64,000 bases of DNA from Lumbricus rubellus (taxonomy: Eukaryota; Annelida; Clitellata; Crassiclitellata; Lumbricidae): the NCBI GenBank assembly GCA_945859605.1, contig OX243814.1, forward strand, positions 39,737,802-39,801,801, read 5' to 3'. Positions 24,701-36,523 of this stretch are shown piece by piece (position 1 is the stretch's first letter; the number at the start of each line of letters is the position of its first letter). Under the pieces are notes generated by a model. The model was given only the letters and a program-made list of their open reading frames with translations. It made no database searches and was not told the origin of the DNA. The position numbers and the translations under genes are program-made.

Positions 24701-27700
24701 TGGATATATGAATTGCCTTTAAAACTGTAAAATTTCAATTCGAAATTCTTACTTCTTGCCAAGATCTTGGCCAAAAACCGCAGGGCTTACTTTTTATGAC
24801 CCGCCCTGTAAATAACCACTGTGCTAACATTTCCCAAAGTAGTCTGAATGTTTGAGGTGAATAAACATGTTTTCTTTTTGTAGTCATGGTTTGTGTATAT
24901 TATGTACCCTCCTGTGGCTAGCGTCACTTTAAACTGACGGCTATATTAAATTTTGTGCCTAAGACTGCCTACATCTGCAATATTTAAAAAAAATCTGGGT
25001 GAATACGATGGCTTTGTGTCTAGACAAACACGAAAATGTGAAAGAAACCATTACTTTCCGTCATGGGTTGATATGGGAATTGTATAGTAGGCCTAACTAC
25101 CATCAAAATTGATGCTCGTTCAATGTCTTACTTAAGCTACCACTACTGTGGCTCGCCTCATGTATGTAGCGCCAGCATGGTGAAATCTCACCACTGCGGA
25201 CGACAAAAAAGAATATGGAGTCTAGTACACTGTGTCCTGATGAAAAGTAGAACACAAAAAAGTGTCATAACTCGGTCAAAACTTTGAGGATTTGTCTGAA
25301 ATTTTAAAAACAGCAACACTGACCATATCTACACGAGACCCTAAAGCCGATTGGACTGCTTCGAATTACTGCTTTAGTAACATATTTTGCGATACTAGAG
25401 TTGATTGAAGTTAATTGGATTTTGTACTCAGATTCTTATTTGTCTTTATTTTGGTTGTTCGTTAAGTGTCTACTCCACTAACCTGGTAAATCTGAACAAA
25501 AGTGAAGGCACTATTGAATAATTGACCTATAATTGCAATCTCTAGTGACGCTGTTGCTTAAAAGACTTTACCGACACAACCATCAGTGAAATAGGTCTAT
25601 CAAATATAGATTTATATTAGCTATGTGAAGTCGGCGAAAAATAGGCATAGCCTACTTTCCAGTGGTTTCTTCAGGCTACCTGCCTAATTTTACAGCAATA
25701 ATTAGGCCTATGTTTAAGCTGAGTTTCTTTTATCAGGTCCACCATCCATCATTGGCGCTGTTTCTGGAGACACACTTAAGTTTGGAGCAATACTGACATG
25801 TCAGATAACGGTCCCCCGTTCGGTTAACTACTCGTGGACAGACTTAACCAATGGAAACTCAATCATTGGACCTCAGTTGACTGTTTTGCATAGCGGCTCA
25901 TATCGATGCAACGCTTCAATCAACTCTGGCGACCTATGGAGCGCATCAGCAGCAGCTGTTTATAATCTGACAGTTGAGAGTAAGTTCCATAATTATTGTC
26001 AACTTGACATAGGTCATATGCCAAAATAGTCTTTACTTTGCTGATGCATGATATTGCACTCTTAACGATAGAATTCAGCAGTGGCGTAAACAAGGGGTTT
26101 CTGGGGTTAACTTCCCCCCCCCCCATTGGCTTAGAACAAAGTTTTAAAGGTTATTTATCCGCTTAAGATTTAATATGAAAAGAACAAAATAATTGTTTTA
26201 GTAACAATTGTTTTTCTTACTTTATTCCTTTTGTCACTTCATTCCCTTTTTATTTAGTGTAATACTGTTGGGTTGCTGTCAGGAATGGCATCCGGCCAGG
26301 CCATAAAAAACCACAAAAACTTCATAAATTTCTGGCTACGCCATTGAAATTCAGTGACTGTTTACCTGCCTAACATAATTTCAAACCTTCATAGCTTAGT
26401 TTGCTTCAACAGACAGCGATATCTTGTCAATTAAAAAAATAACTATTTTGTTTTAAGCTGACAACGCAGTAGGCGTATGATTAGCCTACTGCGTTGGCCT
26501 TTCGAGGCAGCAAAGGCGGCCGTCGCCGCCTTCGTCACCTCTCAGGTTGACCGTTGTAACAACCTCCTGGCCGGTTCGCCCAAGTGTCTACTGGACCGCC
26601 TGCAGTCAGTCCTCAATGCTGCTGCAAGACTGCTGTGCAACCGGACGAAATATGATCACGTGACACCGTTACTTCGCGATGTTCTACACTGGCTGCCTGT
26701 TCCACAGAGGATTGAATTTAGGATCTGTGTACTACTGTGTATAGGCCTACTTGTCTACAAGTCCCTCCACGTAGCTGCGCCTGATTATATGCGTGATTAC
26801 TGCATCGCGACGCACTCCTCCTCCTCCGGGTTACGACTTAGATCGCTCGACAAATGCGACCTTCGTGTACGGCGGATGAAAACCCGTTTCGGTGACCGCG
26901 CTTTCTCAGTGGCCGGTGTCACGAAATAAAGTCTACCCCCGATACAAAGTCTCCCCCCGAAACAGAGTTTCCCCTGGCTGAAAATCTGTTTTGGAAGACA
27001 TTTTTCTAGTGTAAAAGTATATATATATAATTATGTTCGTGTTAAATAACGTGTTATCGTGATATCAACGTAAACTAACGGCTTGATATGCTTATCTATT
27101 AATTTTATGCGATTGTAACCGATTTCACGATCAACGGGGGAGACTTTGTTTCGTGGGCGGAGAAAATATTCTCTCCCCTCCAGTGGCGGATCCAGAACTG
27201 TTTTCAGGGGGGGGGCCAAAATCTTTGGAAAAACCAAGAAAATTTCTGAAAAAACATTTTTTTAGTCGTCTGCCAAAATTTTCGGGAAAAAAATACAATT
27301 TCATCCGCCAAAAAAGTTGATGACTTTTTTTTTAGTCATCTGCCAAAATCTTCGGGAAAAACATACATTTCATCCGCCAAAAATGACCTTTTTTTGTCCT
27401 CAACTTTAAAACCGAGCGGGGGGCCACGTCCCATACAATTTTCCGAATAGGGGGGGGGCCAATATCCAATGTACCCATTATTCGTATTACTCATTTCAGA
27501 CCAAATGGGGGGACCCACGTCCCATGGCAGTTTTCAATGGGGGGCCATGGCCGGATTGGCCCCCCCCTGGATCCGCCCCTGCTCCCCCGGAGACTTTATT
27601 TCAGAATATAGTCTCCGGGAGAAAATATTCTCTCCCCGGAGACTTTATTTCAGAATATAGTCTCCAGGCGGCGAATTTATTCTAGAACAGATCCTCCGGG

Positions 27701-30700
27701 GGAGAATCTATTTCGAAATAAAGTCTCTTAGCTTTCTTCTTTTTCGGTATATGTTTCTCCGCAGTTTCTAATATCACTGTTTTCATCTTCTCCCATAGGT
27801 TGTTTACATCCTCATCTTCTTAAGTCACATCTCTCTCCAGCACTTCAAATCTGTTACTTATTTCCAATCTATAATCTGGTGTGATTCCATTACGATCATA
27901 TGCATTTAGTCTTTCTCCATTTTTTAGTTTATTCAGTTTCACTTGCAATGTTGCGACTAATAGTTCATGATCTGTTCCACAATCAGCTCCTGGTTTCGTT
28001 TTTACATCCCTTATCGTGCTTTTCCATCTTTTGTTTATTAATATGTAGTCGATCTGGTTTCTGTGTTTCCCATCCGGTGATGTCCATGTGTACATGTACA
28101 ATCTTCTTTTTGGCTGTTCAAAGCATGTGTTCATTATTCTCATGTTGTTACCATCACAGAACTCTACTAGTCTTTCACTTGCATCATTCTTTTCTCTCAA
28201 CCCATGATTGCCTATCGTGTCTCTTTCTTCTCCACTGTACTTTCCTACCTTTGCATTATGTCTAGGTTTAGGACCAACAATTATAGACCAACTCTTAGTC
28301 GGTGAACGCCACTTGCTATATAGTGTACTTATGAGCCAAAGAATTTCAGGGGTAAGTGGGCTATTAGAAAACCTTTCACCTCCGTGAAAACAAGTCATGC
28401 AGATAGCAGCAGCAGGTAGTAGAATTATTATAGCCTTAGGCCCTAGATATAAATTTCTTAATGATGCATTATTTTATTCACAATATTTCTGTTTATATGA
28501 AACAGTCAACTCCGTGATCCAACCATCATACGGACCAATCGCTGGAGGAACCAATGTCACATTCAAACTTGAGAACTGGTCAAAAGAAGTTGCAAGCATC
28601 TCTGCCGTGTATATCGGTGATTTTATAAAGAGTGAAGACATTCTATACCAGAGTGACAGGTCAGATAAAAATGACTCCTAGACACTTAGGCTTATAGCGT
28701 ACGAAACGCGACCCATAAAACTAGCTTGAGAAGCTGGAATGGCTGTGAAGTTTTGTCGGAGGGCAATATTGTTGTCCAGTCTTTACAATCGCGGCCTGAT
28801 CGTTCTCACCGACTGTTATGCCGCTTATGCGGTATGTGTTTTGAGTGTGCGACTGAATATTATTGAATAAAATGCACTAGAACAGAGAAATGAAGGGTCA
28901 ATCCAGCCTCAGCGGGTCCATACGACCTTTTTGGATTGATCCTTTGACACACAGTATGCACCGATCAATCGAAAGTCATTGAGTTTGTACTGATTGCTTT
29001 ATTTTGTTTTTGGTTGATGCTTCGTCAATAAACGGCTACTACTATAAAAAAAGCTGGATGCGCAGTGTTCGCAATTGTAAAATTCAAATTTCTAAAGCTG
29101 AGTAGCCTACAGTGACGAGAGCTAACACTTAACGGAAGATCACAAAGACAATTAGTTTAAAATTATGTAAATTAAACGACCGTATCGTCGTCTCTTGTAA
29201 TTTCAATAACTTATATTTTAAAAATTCGCTTTCAGCGTAGGCAACTATGTTGTGATGAGAACTCCAAGTGCAACGGCAGCCTTAATTGGACAAAAGTTGC
29301 GGATAACAATTGAATTCACGCCAGGACCATACAACGTCAGTACCAGTTCATCTTTCACTTATAAAGGCAACCCAGAAATTACTGACATCAGTCCAACCAC
29401 GTTTGTAGCCACGTAAGTTTTGACGAGAGCATTAGCAATTAAATTTTATTGACCAGCGTGTACTAAAATGTAAGTTGGCAACATATGCAGCAGGTCGATA
29501 TAGGGTAGAGTAGAACTAAAGAGCAAGTAGAACTAATTGTAGAGAAAATGAACATAACTACAAATGATGAAAGCAAACAGTCATTTTCATTGTATGATTT
29601 TTGCAGTTTTAATCAACTCTCAAACATTTAGAACAACGATAGTTACCAGAGATAAAGATAGGCCTACAATTATTATACATGTAGGCCTACTGGAATTGCA
29701 CAAATCAACGGTTTTGATTTGATTGGCATGTCTTGATAATTTGTAATTTGCAGAGGTGGAACGACTGTGAATGTAACCGGGACTCAGTTGTCATCTGTTG
29801 CTAATCCACTCATTCAAGTAACGCTTGTCGTTGAAAGAGGAATCGAAAGAAATACAACTACAGAAAAATCGATTGGGGTAAAAAATATCTGTTTGAATAC
29901 GTTGAATTAAAAATCTGAGAACGTCAGATAGTGCAGTCTACTGTCTACAGCATGTTAGATAATGCAGAATGAATCACTACATCTAAGAACCGAAATAAGC
30001 ATAATCAAAGCGCTTGATTTGTAGCCTATTCTTTAAACTGTGCTGAGACTAATTAGGTTACTTCACGGCATATCATTTGGCTTTGTCTCTTTGAAGGGCT
30101 GCAGACAGGAATAACCAATTTAAACCAGATACTATTACGGCTGATCGAAGAATTCAATATGTACTGCACCGTATCGAATTAATGACAGTATATAATTATA
30201 TTGATATGCAAAGAAATTCTCAAGGTGGTTGACGAAATCATTGAATTTGTAGGCCTATCCATGGGCGCCCGTACAGAGGGGCAAGAGGGACACTTGCCAT
30301 CTGGAATATTGACTCCTTTTAGTTTAACTGCTGCTTTTTGATATTTACAAGTTTTCTTTTACAAAAAAAACCACTAATGGTGCTAATTATAAACAAAGCA
30401 AAACTGTGAAATGTACATGTAGGGCCTACATTTACAGACTTCTATGGAAAAGACCTAAGCTCTTAATTTTCTGCTTTGCCCTTTCCAAGCTCTTCCTTAC
30501 AATTTTAATTTAACCGCGACCATTGTGTCTAACCCCGCCTGCAGACAATCTGCAGGTGCCCATCATGCCCATGTTTGTAGCAAATTAAGTAGGTCCTATT
30601 GCTCAAACAATTCTGTAATTGATTTATTTAATTCATTAGGCTACCTGTCATATGCTTCTTTATTTACAACAGTGTACAATATTTTATGGCATACTCTGTA

Positions 30701-33656
30701 GGTATTTTAGATGAGTGTGCAATTGATAGCCTTACAAATTAAATTATCTGATTTTACGAGGAGATAAATTAACGTGTCGTTTGAAAGGTATCGTGGCGTT
30801 CGAGGAGATAGAATGACGCTTGCAAGTACGATGCACCTAACTTTATATGGCACCTTGGGATAAACATGTGTATTGCGTAGCTCACTTTGTAGTGAGTCTA
30901 GTGGGTCTAGTCCAGTGGTTCTCAAACTTATGCAGGCGGCGAACCGGCAACAATTTATTTGGGAAGCTCGCCGACCGCTAGCTTAATTAATGGCAGGCAC
31001 AAACAAACGCGAACTGTATTATTTAAAAAACTAATTGCAGAGATATTTATTATTAGGGAATTTTAATTAATTAAAATTGTTTCTACAGCCATTTGTCAAG
31101 GTAAAACAAGGCACTGGTTACGACTGGTAGGCCTAATGTAGGCATATGTTTAAAGTTTGAGACAGAATTTCGAATAAGTTTTGAACAACAATTCGAATAA
31201 TTTCACAATTTTAAATTTATAAATTAATAATTCTAATTTATTTTCACTCTCAGACTTCTGCACGGACCGGTGATCAGGACTCCGCAGAACGGCACCGGTC
31301 CGCGGACCACCACTTTGAGAACACTGGTCTAGTCAATGGTAAGTCACTGTTGTCGTTACTATGGCATGTTTTGACTTGTAGCCTTGCGAGGTTACAGCTG
31401 CAGATGGCAGTGAAATGACCTGTCGAATGCCATCAGTGAACATACCCGACGATTTCCTGCAAGTGTTGGACTCACTGTATAATAACAGAAGTAAACGTGA
31501 CATGGATTCAGCGAACGCTCTGTCCATAACTGGACCGAATGGAGTGGATAAACTTGTCGTCTATCTTGGATTCATCCTTGATGGATATAAGAAATATGAA
31601 AACATCAACGACGTTCTACCAGATACACAAATTCTACTATTTTCTCCTCCTGAAATCAGCTTCACCAGAATTGTAATTGACTTTGATCCAAACAAGGATG
31701 AGGTCATTTCAATCAAGGTTGGCGCACACTGTTGTTGTGTATTAATTATACAACATTGGTAAACAGTGAACGTGTTTATAATAACAAAATAATGTTGTCA
31801 ACGAAGTTCCGAACCGTCTTTAAGGAGTTTCTATTGACTAGGTGCCATGTATGCTACATTTGCTACTACAGTTAATTCCCAAATACGCCTTGCCCTTACG
31901 GTATTAACCAAATTGAATATTAAAAGCTATAAGATCTGGCGTACTGCGATTCAGTGTCAAATTTTACATTTTTTATGAAGCTTTTCATGTGTTTAGATCA
32001 CTGGTTACAGATACACAGCAAAACCTTATTGGATGCTTCGCGTGACACCTTAGTCATATAATAGAGAGCAATCCGTTGCCTGAATTCACGTTTCTTGAAA
32101 GTTGTATTCATGCATTCACAGCTGCAGTAAAAGTTGAAGCAGGGTTGTAAGGTATCAAGACTATATTGGTCTCGAGACATCACAAGACATGGTCTTCATA
32201 TCATCGTCTCGATCTCCGTCTTGGTGGCCTGTTGTCTTAGTATAAATATTGGTGTCAAGAAAATTCCTTACATTTTTTGGAAAGTGTCTTGAAGTGAAAG
32301 TCTTGTTCGGTGTTGTCTCAATAAGTCTCGTGAAAACTGTCTTTAATGCTGGCGCAATAAAAATTAGACTCATATGAGCAACAAAATTTGTCTATAATAG
32401 AGGTGACTAATGATCTAATGATCTGGTATTCAAAAATATTTATTGGTATTTTTAATAACCTGAGAACAGATGGGTCTACGTTGGTTGCTTTACATCATTG
32501 AATCTCTGCAACACTGCAGTAAAATAAGTTCCTCTAGCGATCCTGTAACTGTCCTGTACTTTGTGTCTTCTTGTCAGCCACTTCTCTGGTCTTCTTCTTC
32601 TTTAGGTTAGCTGCCTCTCGGCAGGTCCAGATTCCCAACGACGCCACTCCTCTCGATGTTGTGCTTTTTCGTTGAGTTTTCCATATCCATCCTCCATCAT
32701 CCAGTCCAAGAACTTTTCCCTAGGTCTTCCTCTTCCTCTCTTCCCCTCCATTTTGCCCTCCACTATGTCTCCTTGCAAGGAGTTGCCTCTCAGTACATGT
32801 CCAATCCAGTTTTTCTGCCTTGATGATGATGCCGTCCATCCTCATTCCTGAGGGTCGGACACCAGAGGCAACGACAGCAGCTTCCTCCATTCCTCTCTGT
32901 CCTGCCACTTCCCTGGTCTTCTTCTTTTTTTATGCCTTGCTCTGATTGTATTCATCAAGGATCTTTCCTCTTCAACCTTCTTCAGTACTTCTTCATTTGA
33001 TTTATGCTCTGTCCAGCTGACCCTTTCCATCCTTCTCCATATGACCATATCCACATCTCGAACGCTTCTATTAGTTGGACATCCTCCTTTCTCATCGTCC
33101 AGGTCTCTGCTCCGTACAGTGCGACGCTCCAGATCAGTGCCTTGATCATTCTTTTCTTGATGTATTGACTCATTCCTCCTTTCAGTAGCTCCTCTTTTCG
33201 TGAACGCTTACTTCCCTGGTAACTGAAGTCTTTACTTCGGTCAGTGTTGCAACTCCACTCTACAGGAGTACAGGTTTTGCCATGATCTTGAAGTTTGAAG
33301 TCTTGCATATACAACATAGCCTTGAAACATGTCTATGGAGATAGAAATTGATGTTAGATTGGTTTTTTTGATGAACCATACTTCAATTTGTCCTTTAGGG
33401 TGAGCACATGACACGCGGCTGTCGTATGGATGACTATGTGGTAGAAGTAGGTGATGATATCTGCGAAAACATTAACTTAACTGACAACGAGTTGAGATGC
33501 CGACCACCGAAGCAACAGCCACAGTCCACGGATAGCACATCGATCTTCTGCGACCGTCTCGTTAGCGTTCAAGTATGTAAAACTCTGTGAATAGTTGTTC
33601 ACAGTTGCCATATTATTATGTCAAAGTCGTACATAATTAATCATCATAATTATTAT

Positions 33657-33688
<32 letters not shown>

Positions 33689-35245
33689 CCATTATCATCA
33701 TCATCATTACTAATTAATTAATTATTGCCTTATTACTTCTCGCAACGTATTAGTGATTGGTATAAATAATTGGTGAAGAAAGAACACTGATAAGAACGTT
33801 AACAGAAAGGCAGAGATAATGGATTGGACGCACACTATGAAGAGATTTTTTGATAATAAGAATAGTGATCGAGGGAAAAATAGAGAGGAAACGAACAGGA
33901 GGAAGACGGAGACAGATGATGCTAAACTGGATGATGGAGGACGGTTACCAAACACTCAAGGAGAAGGCGCAACGGAAGATGGAGTGGCAACATTTTGCAT
34001 TCGAACCTGAATAGGGGCAGAGAAGAAGAAGAAGAAGAAGAAGAAGAAGAAGAAGAAGAAGAAGAAGATTAAATAAATTATTATTGCAGTTTTATGACAG
34101 TGGTACAAAATAGCTTTAATGAGTCGCGCACTCATTAGTGGTTCGTATTATTATCGTCCAACAACATGTTTTGTCATCTGAACATCAAATTAAAGTGGCT
34201 AAAATAACTGAAAATAAAAACAATATCAAAGACTTTGCAATAATAATTAATGGTTCCGAGCTATAAATTATGCGTCATAGCATCAATTTCAAGTTCAGCA
34301 GTGATCGTGATTCAAATTAGGCTGTAGAAGACTTTATTTATAATTAAACTAGCTGTACCCGGCCACGCGTTGCTGTGGCAGAAAAGACTGTCATCTGCCT
34401 CCTCCCCTCCCATTCCCCTCCCCTCTCCTCCTCCTCCCCAGTCTCCCTCCCCTCCCCCTTCACTCCCCCCTTCCCCTCCCCTCCGCCTCCCCTTCCACTC
34501 CCCCTCCTCCCCCTCCCACTCCCCCTCCTTCTACACCTCTCCTCCCTTCTCCATCCTTCCCCTCCGGTCCCTCCACTCCCTCTTTGTCCCGCTCCCTCTT
34601 CCTTCTTTCCTCCCTCACACCATTCCTTCCCGACGGCGACATATGCGCTATCGCGACTTTTGGGCGACTGTTGGGCAACCCTGATCGAAGTTGGTCATCT
34701 CGCGACTTTTGGGCGACTTTTCAACGTGACGTCGCGACAAAAACCTTTCCGAAATCTGGCAACCCTCATGGACGTTGGGACGTGTATAATTTGCAAATGG
34801 CGGTCGAACGGATTTCAAAGTTCTATTTTTGTGGAAAAGATTGCGTTTTTTTCGGAAAAAAAGCATAATACAACACGGTTCTATTGGAATGGAAGGTTTT
34901 GTAAAATTTTCAAAACAATCGGTTCGTCAGTTTTCGAGAACACTCCTTACATACGGTTGGAAAGTTTCATTTTTATATATATATATATAGATTCCGGGTC
35001 CATCTTTACAGTGGCAGGATTAATTAACCTGTTAACCCATTCGCTACTGCAACGAAAGGGTTAACCACACACAAATAGTTGTACAGTACAAGGATGAAGG
35101 CTATTTTTCAGAAACTCGAATCATTTAGGCCTATGCGATTTAATTACAGCTTTTTTCTTGTTTTTAGATACGCCTGGGTTTCAAGACTTATGAATACGCC
35201 TGCATGAAGTACTCAACCCGTCCTTCGACCATGATAATTAATTAG
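18716..35245 (+). CDS. R3: receptor copy lacking a membrane helix (predicted secreted)
   Basis: Ten exons join in frame: 18716-18761, 20075-20395, 21076-21432, 25737-25979, 28506-28659, 29236-29412, 29754-29877, 31382-31717, 33399-33572 and 35168-35245. They total 2010 nt, giving 669 residues. All Ig and IPT exons are open and all splice sites are kept. Two things differ from R2. The furin exon is 54 nt shorter, so only the first RXKR site remains. The last exon stops at TAG 35243-35245, right where the membrane helix should begin. The helix and tail sequence after the stop is still recognisable up to about 35550 but also carries an 8-bp insertion that shifts frame. Since only the part after the ectodomain is broken, a soluble product is likely. 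An early pseudogene is the alternative. Introns are swollen by MITEs and LINE pieces. Confidence 0.75.
18813..18960. mobile_element. hAT-type MITE fragment
   Basis: Starts CAAGGCCGTAGCCAGGATTTG with a long G run and TTTCTGACGACC units. The opposite end is not clear. It lies in intron 1 of R3. Confidence 0.5.
19744..20015. mobile_element. hAT-type MITE, 272 bp
   Basis: The ends are CAAATCCGTAGCTAGGGGG and CCTGGCTATGGCCTTG. The flanks TTTCAGTA and CTTCAGTA agree in 7 of 8 bases as target duplication. Its right end lies only 59 bp before the R3 Ig1 exon. Confidence 0.7.
21541..21807. mobile_element. hAT-type MITE fragment in R3 intron
   Basis: Carries the GACGACTAAAAAAGGTC / GGTCGTCAGAAAT units and the right end CCTGGCTACGGCCTTG, as in the neighbouring MITEs. 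The left end is degraded. Confidence 0.5.
21951..22420. repeat. Three tandem copies of a ~155-bp unit
   Basis: Each unit has TTTGCACTGTAAGAGGCGCT (or a variant), an ACACAAAAC motif and TTAATTAATTATTGATTTTT. Copies run about 21951-22113, 22114-22262 and 22263-22420. Confidence 0.8.
22469..23347. mobile_element. hAT-type non-autonomous element, 879 bp
   Basis: The ends are CAGTGTTGCCACTGAGG and CAGCTGTGGCATCACTG. The flanks CATGCAAA and CATGTAAA match in 7 of 8 bases. No transposase frame is seen. Confidence 0.7.
24040..24808. mobile_element. Tc1/mariner-like fold-back MITE, 769 bp
   Basis: The two ends are long imperfect inverted repeats of about 250 bp (CAGGGTGGGCCATACTAAG against the inverse of GACCCGCCCTG, then GTGAGGCCACCC against GGTGGCCTCAC). 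A TA dinucleotide flanks each end, as for Tc1/mariner. It lies in the R3 intron before the Ig3 exon. Confidence 0.75.
26079..26346. mobile_element. hAT-type MITE, 268 bp
   Basis: The ends are CAGTGGCGTAAACAAGG and TTCTGGCTACGCCATTG. The flanks GAATTCAG and AAATTCAG match in 7 of 8 bases. Confidence 0.75.
26477..26919 (+). mobile_element. CR1/Rex-like LINE C-terminal fragment
   Basis: The translation has the post-RT signature of this LINE group: [40 protein letters not shown] and a start of [10 protein letters not shown]. It is cut at both ends; the usual WN-LP ending is missing because the composite repeat at 26920 begins there. Confidence 0.8.
26920..27735. mobile_element. Composite palindromic repeat cluster
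   Basis: CACGAAATAAAGTCTACCCC at 26920 and its inverse GGGGGAGACTTTGTTTCGTG ending at 27155 bound a 236-bp unit. Further units (GAGACTTTATTTCAGAATAT, GAGAAAATATTCTCTCCCC) follow to about 27735, interrupted by the MITE at 27181. The class is not recognised. Confidence 0.6.
27181..27581. mobile_element. hAT-type MITE, 401 bp, nested
   Basis: The ends are CAGTGGCGGATCCAGAAC and CTGGATCCGCCCCTG. The flanks CTCCCCTC and CTCCCCCG agree in 6 of 8 bases. It was inserted into the composite repeat. Confidence 0.7.
27725..28262 (-). mobile_element. RTE-type LINE endonuclease fragment
   Basis: The minus-strand translation shows the end of an APE endonuclease: [45 protein letters not shown] and the catalytic SDH-type end [10 protein letters not shown] frameshift near 27820 separates it from the following [20 protein letters not shown]. 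It is an inactive fragment in the R3 intron. Confidence 0.8.
30913..31326. mobile_element. hAT-type MITE, 414 bp, with empty site in R2
   Basis: The ends are CAGTGGTTCTCAAACTT and ACTTTGAGAACACTG, with a perfect duplication GTCTAGTC at 30905-30912 and 31327-31334. R2 has one uninterrupted GAGTCTAGTCTATGG at about 14280. It sits 55 bp before the R3 furin exon. Confidence 0.9.
31382..31717 (+). CDS. R3 exon 8: furin exon with 18-codon deletion
   Basis: 112 codons against 130 in R1 and R2. RSKRDMDS is followed directly by [11 protein letters not shown], so the stretch between and including the second RXKR site is missing in frame. Flanking residues are unchanged and the exon still ends in ISIK before GTTGGC. 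Confidence 0.8.
32585..33275 (-). mobile_element. RTE-type LINE RT C-terminal fragment
   Basis: Minus-strand frames read [38 protein letters not shown], then WTCTERQL.A and [17 protein letters not shown], the usual end of RTE reverse transcriptases. Frameshifts and an inserted stretch (about 32845-32935) break it. It lies in R3 between exons 8 and 9. Confidence 0.8.
33657..33710 (+). repeat. (ATC)n microsatellite
   Basis: Trinucleotide array in the last intron of R3, matching the position of the R1 array. Confidence 0.9.
33925..34069 (+). mobile_element. RTE-like tail relic ending in (AGA)n
   Basis: GGAGGACGGTTACCAAACAC … GAGTGGCAACATTTTGCATT followed by about 16 AGA units. It is the counterpart of the relic at 15981-16130 in R2. 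Confidence 0.6.
34390..34625 (+). repeat. Pyrimidine-rich CCCCT/CCTCC tract
   Basis: About 230 bp with almost only C and T on the + strand, following CTGTACCCGGCCACGCGTTG. It probably belongs to a dispersed repeat running on to about 35060. The open frames here are low-complexity artefacts. Confidence 0.8.
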
Positions 35246-35549
35246 ATTGTTGGACTCTCATCTTTCGTCATTATTATTCTTTTAATCATCGCAATCGTCT
35301 TCTGCTGCAAGAGATCCAGAAATCGTCTTAGCAAATCAACTAACCAAACTTTAGATAAAAACCCATCTGCTGCAAGTAATGGGTATGACGGTATGAGACA
35401 CCATCAGATCAGCTGTATGCTAATGCAGCATATTTACAACCATCAGCTAGCCTAAGTCACATGCTGATGACTGATGAGTCCTATCTTCAGCCATCGGCTC
35501 CGTTGCATGCTAGTGGGTCATAATTATATGCGACCTTCATCTAAGTAGT
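35168..35549 (+). pseudogene. R3 last exon: stop before helix, decayed tail
   Basis: The coding part is 35168-35245 ([15 protein letters not shown]…MIIN, stop). In R2 the stop position reads GGATTGGCT; here it is AATTAG. Beyond it the helix codons (GLSSFVIIILLII) and basic stretch are readable, then TATGACGGTATGAG carries an 8-bp insertion that breaks the tyrosine-motif frame. The tail seems released from selection. Confidence 0.8.
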
Positions 35550-35888
35550 ATGCCAACGAGGCGTTGTTTCAGCTTAATAGGGCGTTAGAACTTCACTCTT
35601 AGAAAAACGTTTCTTCGATAGAGATTGCAATTTTGCTTCATCTTTGCTAGTATTCACTTTAACATCTCTTTACACACTGGTATAACTCAATCCTATAACC
35701 AATGGGTCTAAATAATCTCTTCTTATATATATTATATTCCTGGGGGTATTTCCAATCTAGGCCCAGGGTTCATATAATTTGCATTATATAATTAGTAATT
35801 AGTTTTCACTTTGATTATTGCCTGATTAATTTGTAATGCTTATAATGCCTTATATCTTAGTGTGCTTGATACTTATGGACCAATAAAA

Positions 35889-35961
<73 letters not shown>
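35889..35961 (+). repeat. (GATT)n microsatellite
   Basis: About 18 tetranucleotide units downstream of R3. Confidence 0.95.
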
Positions 35962-35962
<1 letters not shown>

Positions 35963-36446
35963 AACATTAACGCTTTGAAGTCGATGCATATAGCAAAGAA
36001 TTCATTGCACCAGCAGAACATTTTACATTCGCCGTGTAAATATTATTCGATTCACTTCCAGCATCTGTTTATAAATATTATAATGGTTTCGATGCTTTGG
36101 CTCTCTGTGCACTGACTTCATTGCCTACCATCTTGTAATACTCCAAGTGATAATTATATGATCATTCATCTAAGATGTGTGCAAATGAATGCATTACCAG
36201 CTTATGCGGGAAGTTTATTTGATTCAGAAATGCTTACCGTATTGGCTTATGATGTGTGGAGGAAGTTAAATTCAGACAATAAGCTTACAGGTGGTTTATC
36301 CGCCTTGCATGTGGCTGGTGAGGCTGCTCTTCAGTGACCGGACGCGTTCTGCAAAAATTTATTGCTGAATAAATAAACAAATAAATAAATAATGAATCAG
36401 AGTGATGTTATTTGACGACTTGTGTAAAAAGAAACCATTAAATGAC

Positions 36447-36523
36447 ATTAACGACATAAACTTAAACGAACTCAAGAGTTTAAATTTTAAACTCTTGAGT
36501 TCGTTTAAGTTTATGTCGTTAAT
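36447..36523. repeat. 77-bp perfect palindrome
   Basis: Two 38-base arms, perfectly complementary, around one central base at 36485. The left arm begins ATTAACGACATAAACTTAAA. It lies about 500 bp before R4. Confidence 0.95.

Noticed and set aside
34370..35064. Proline/serine-rich open frames up to 229 residues
   Set aside because: They run through a pure C/T tract in an R3 intron region and continue into repeat-like sequence.
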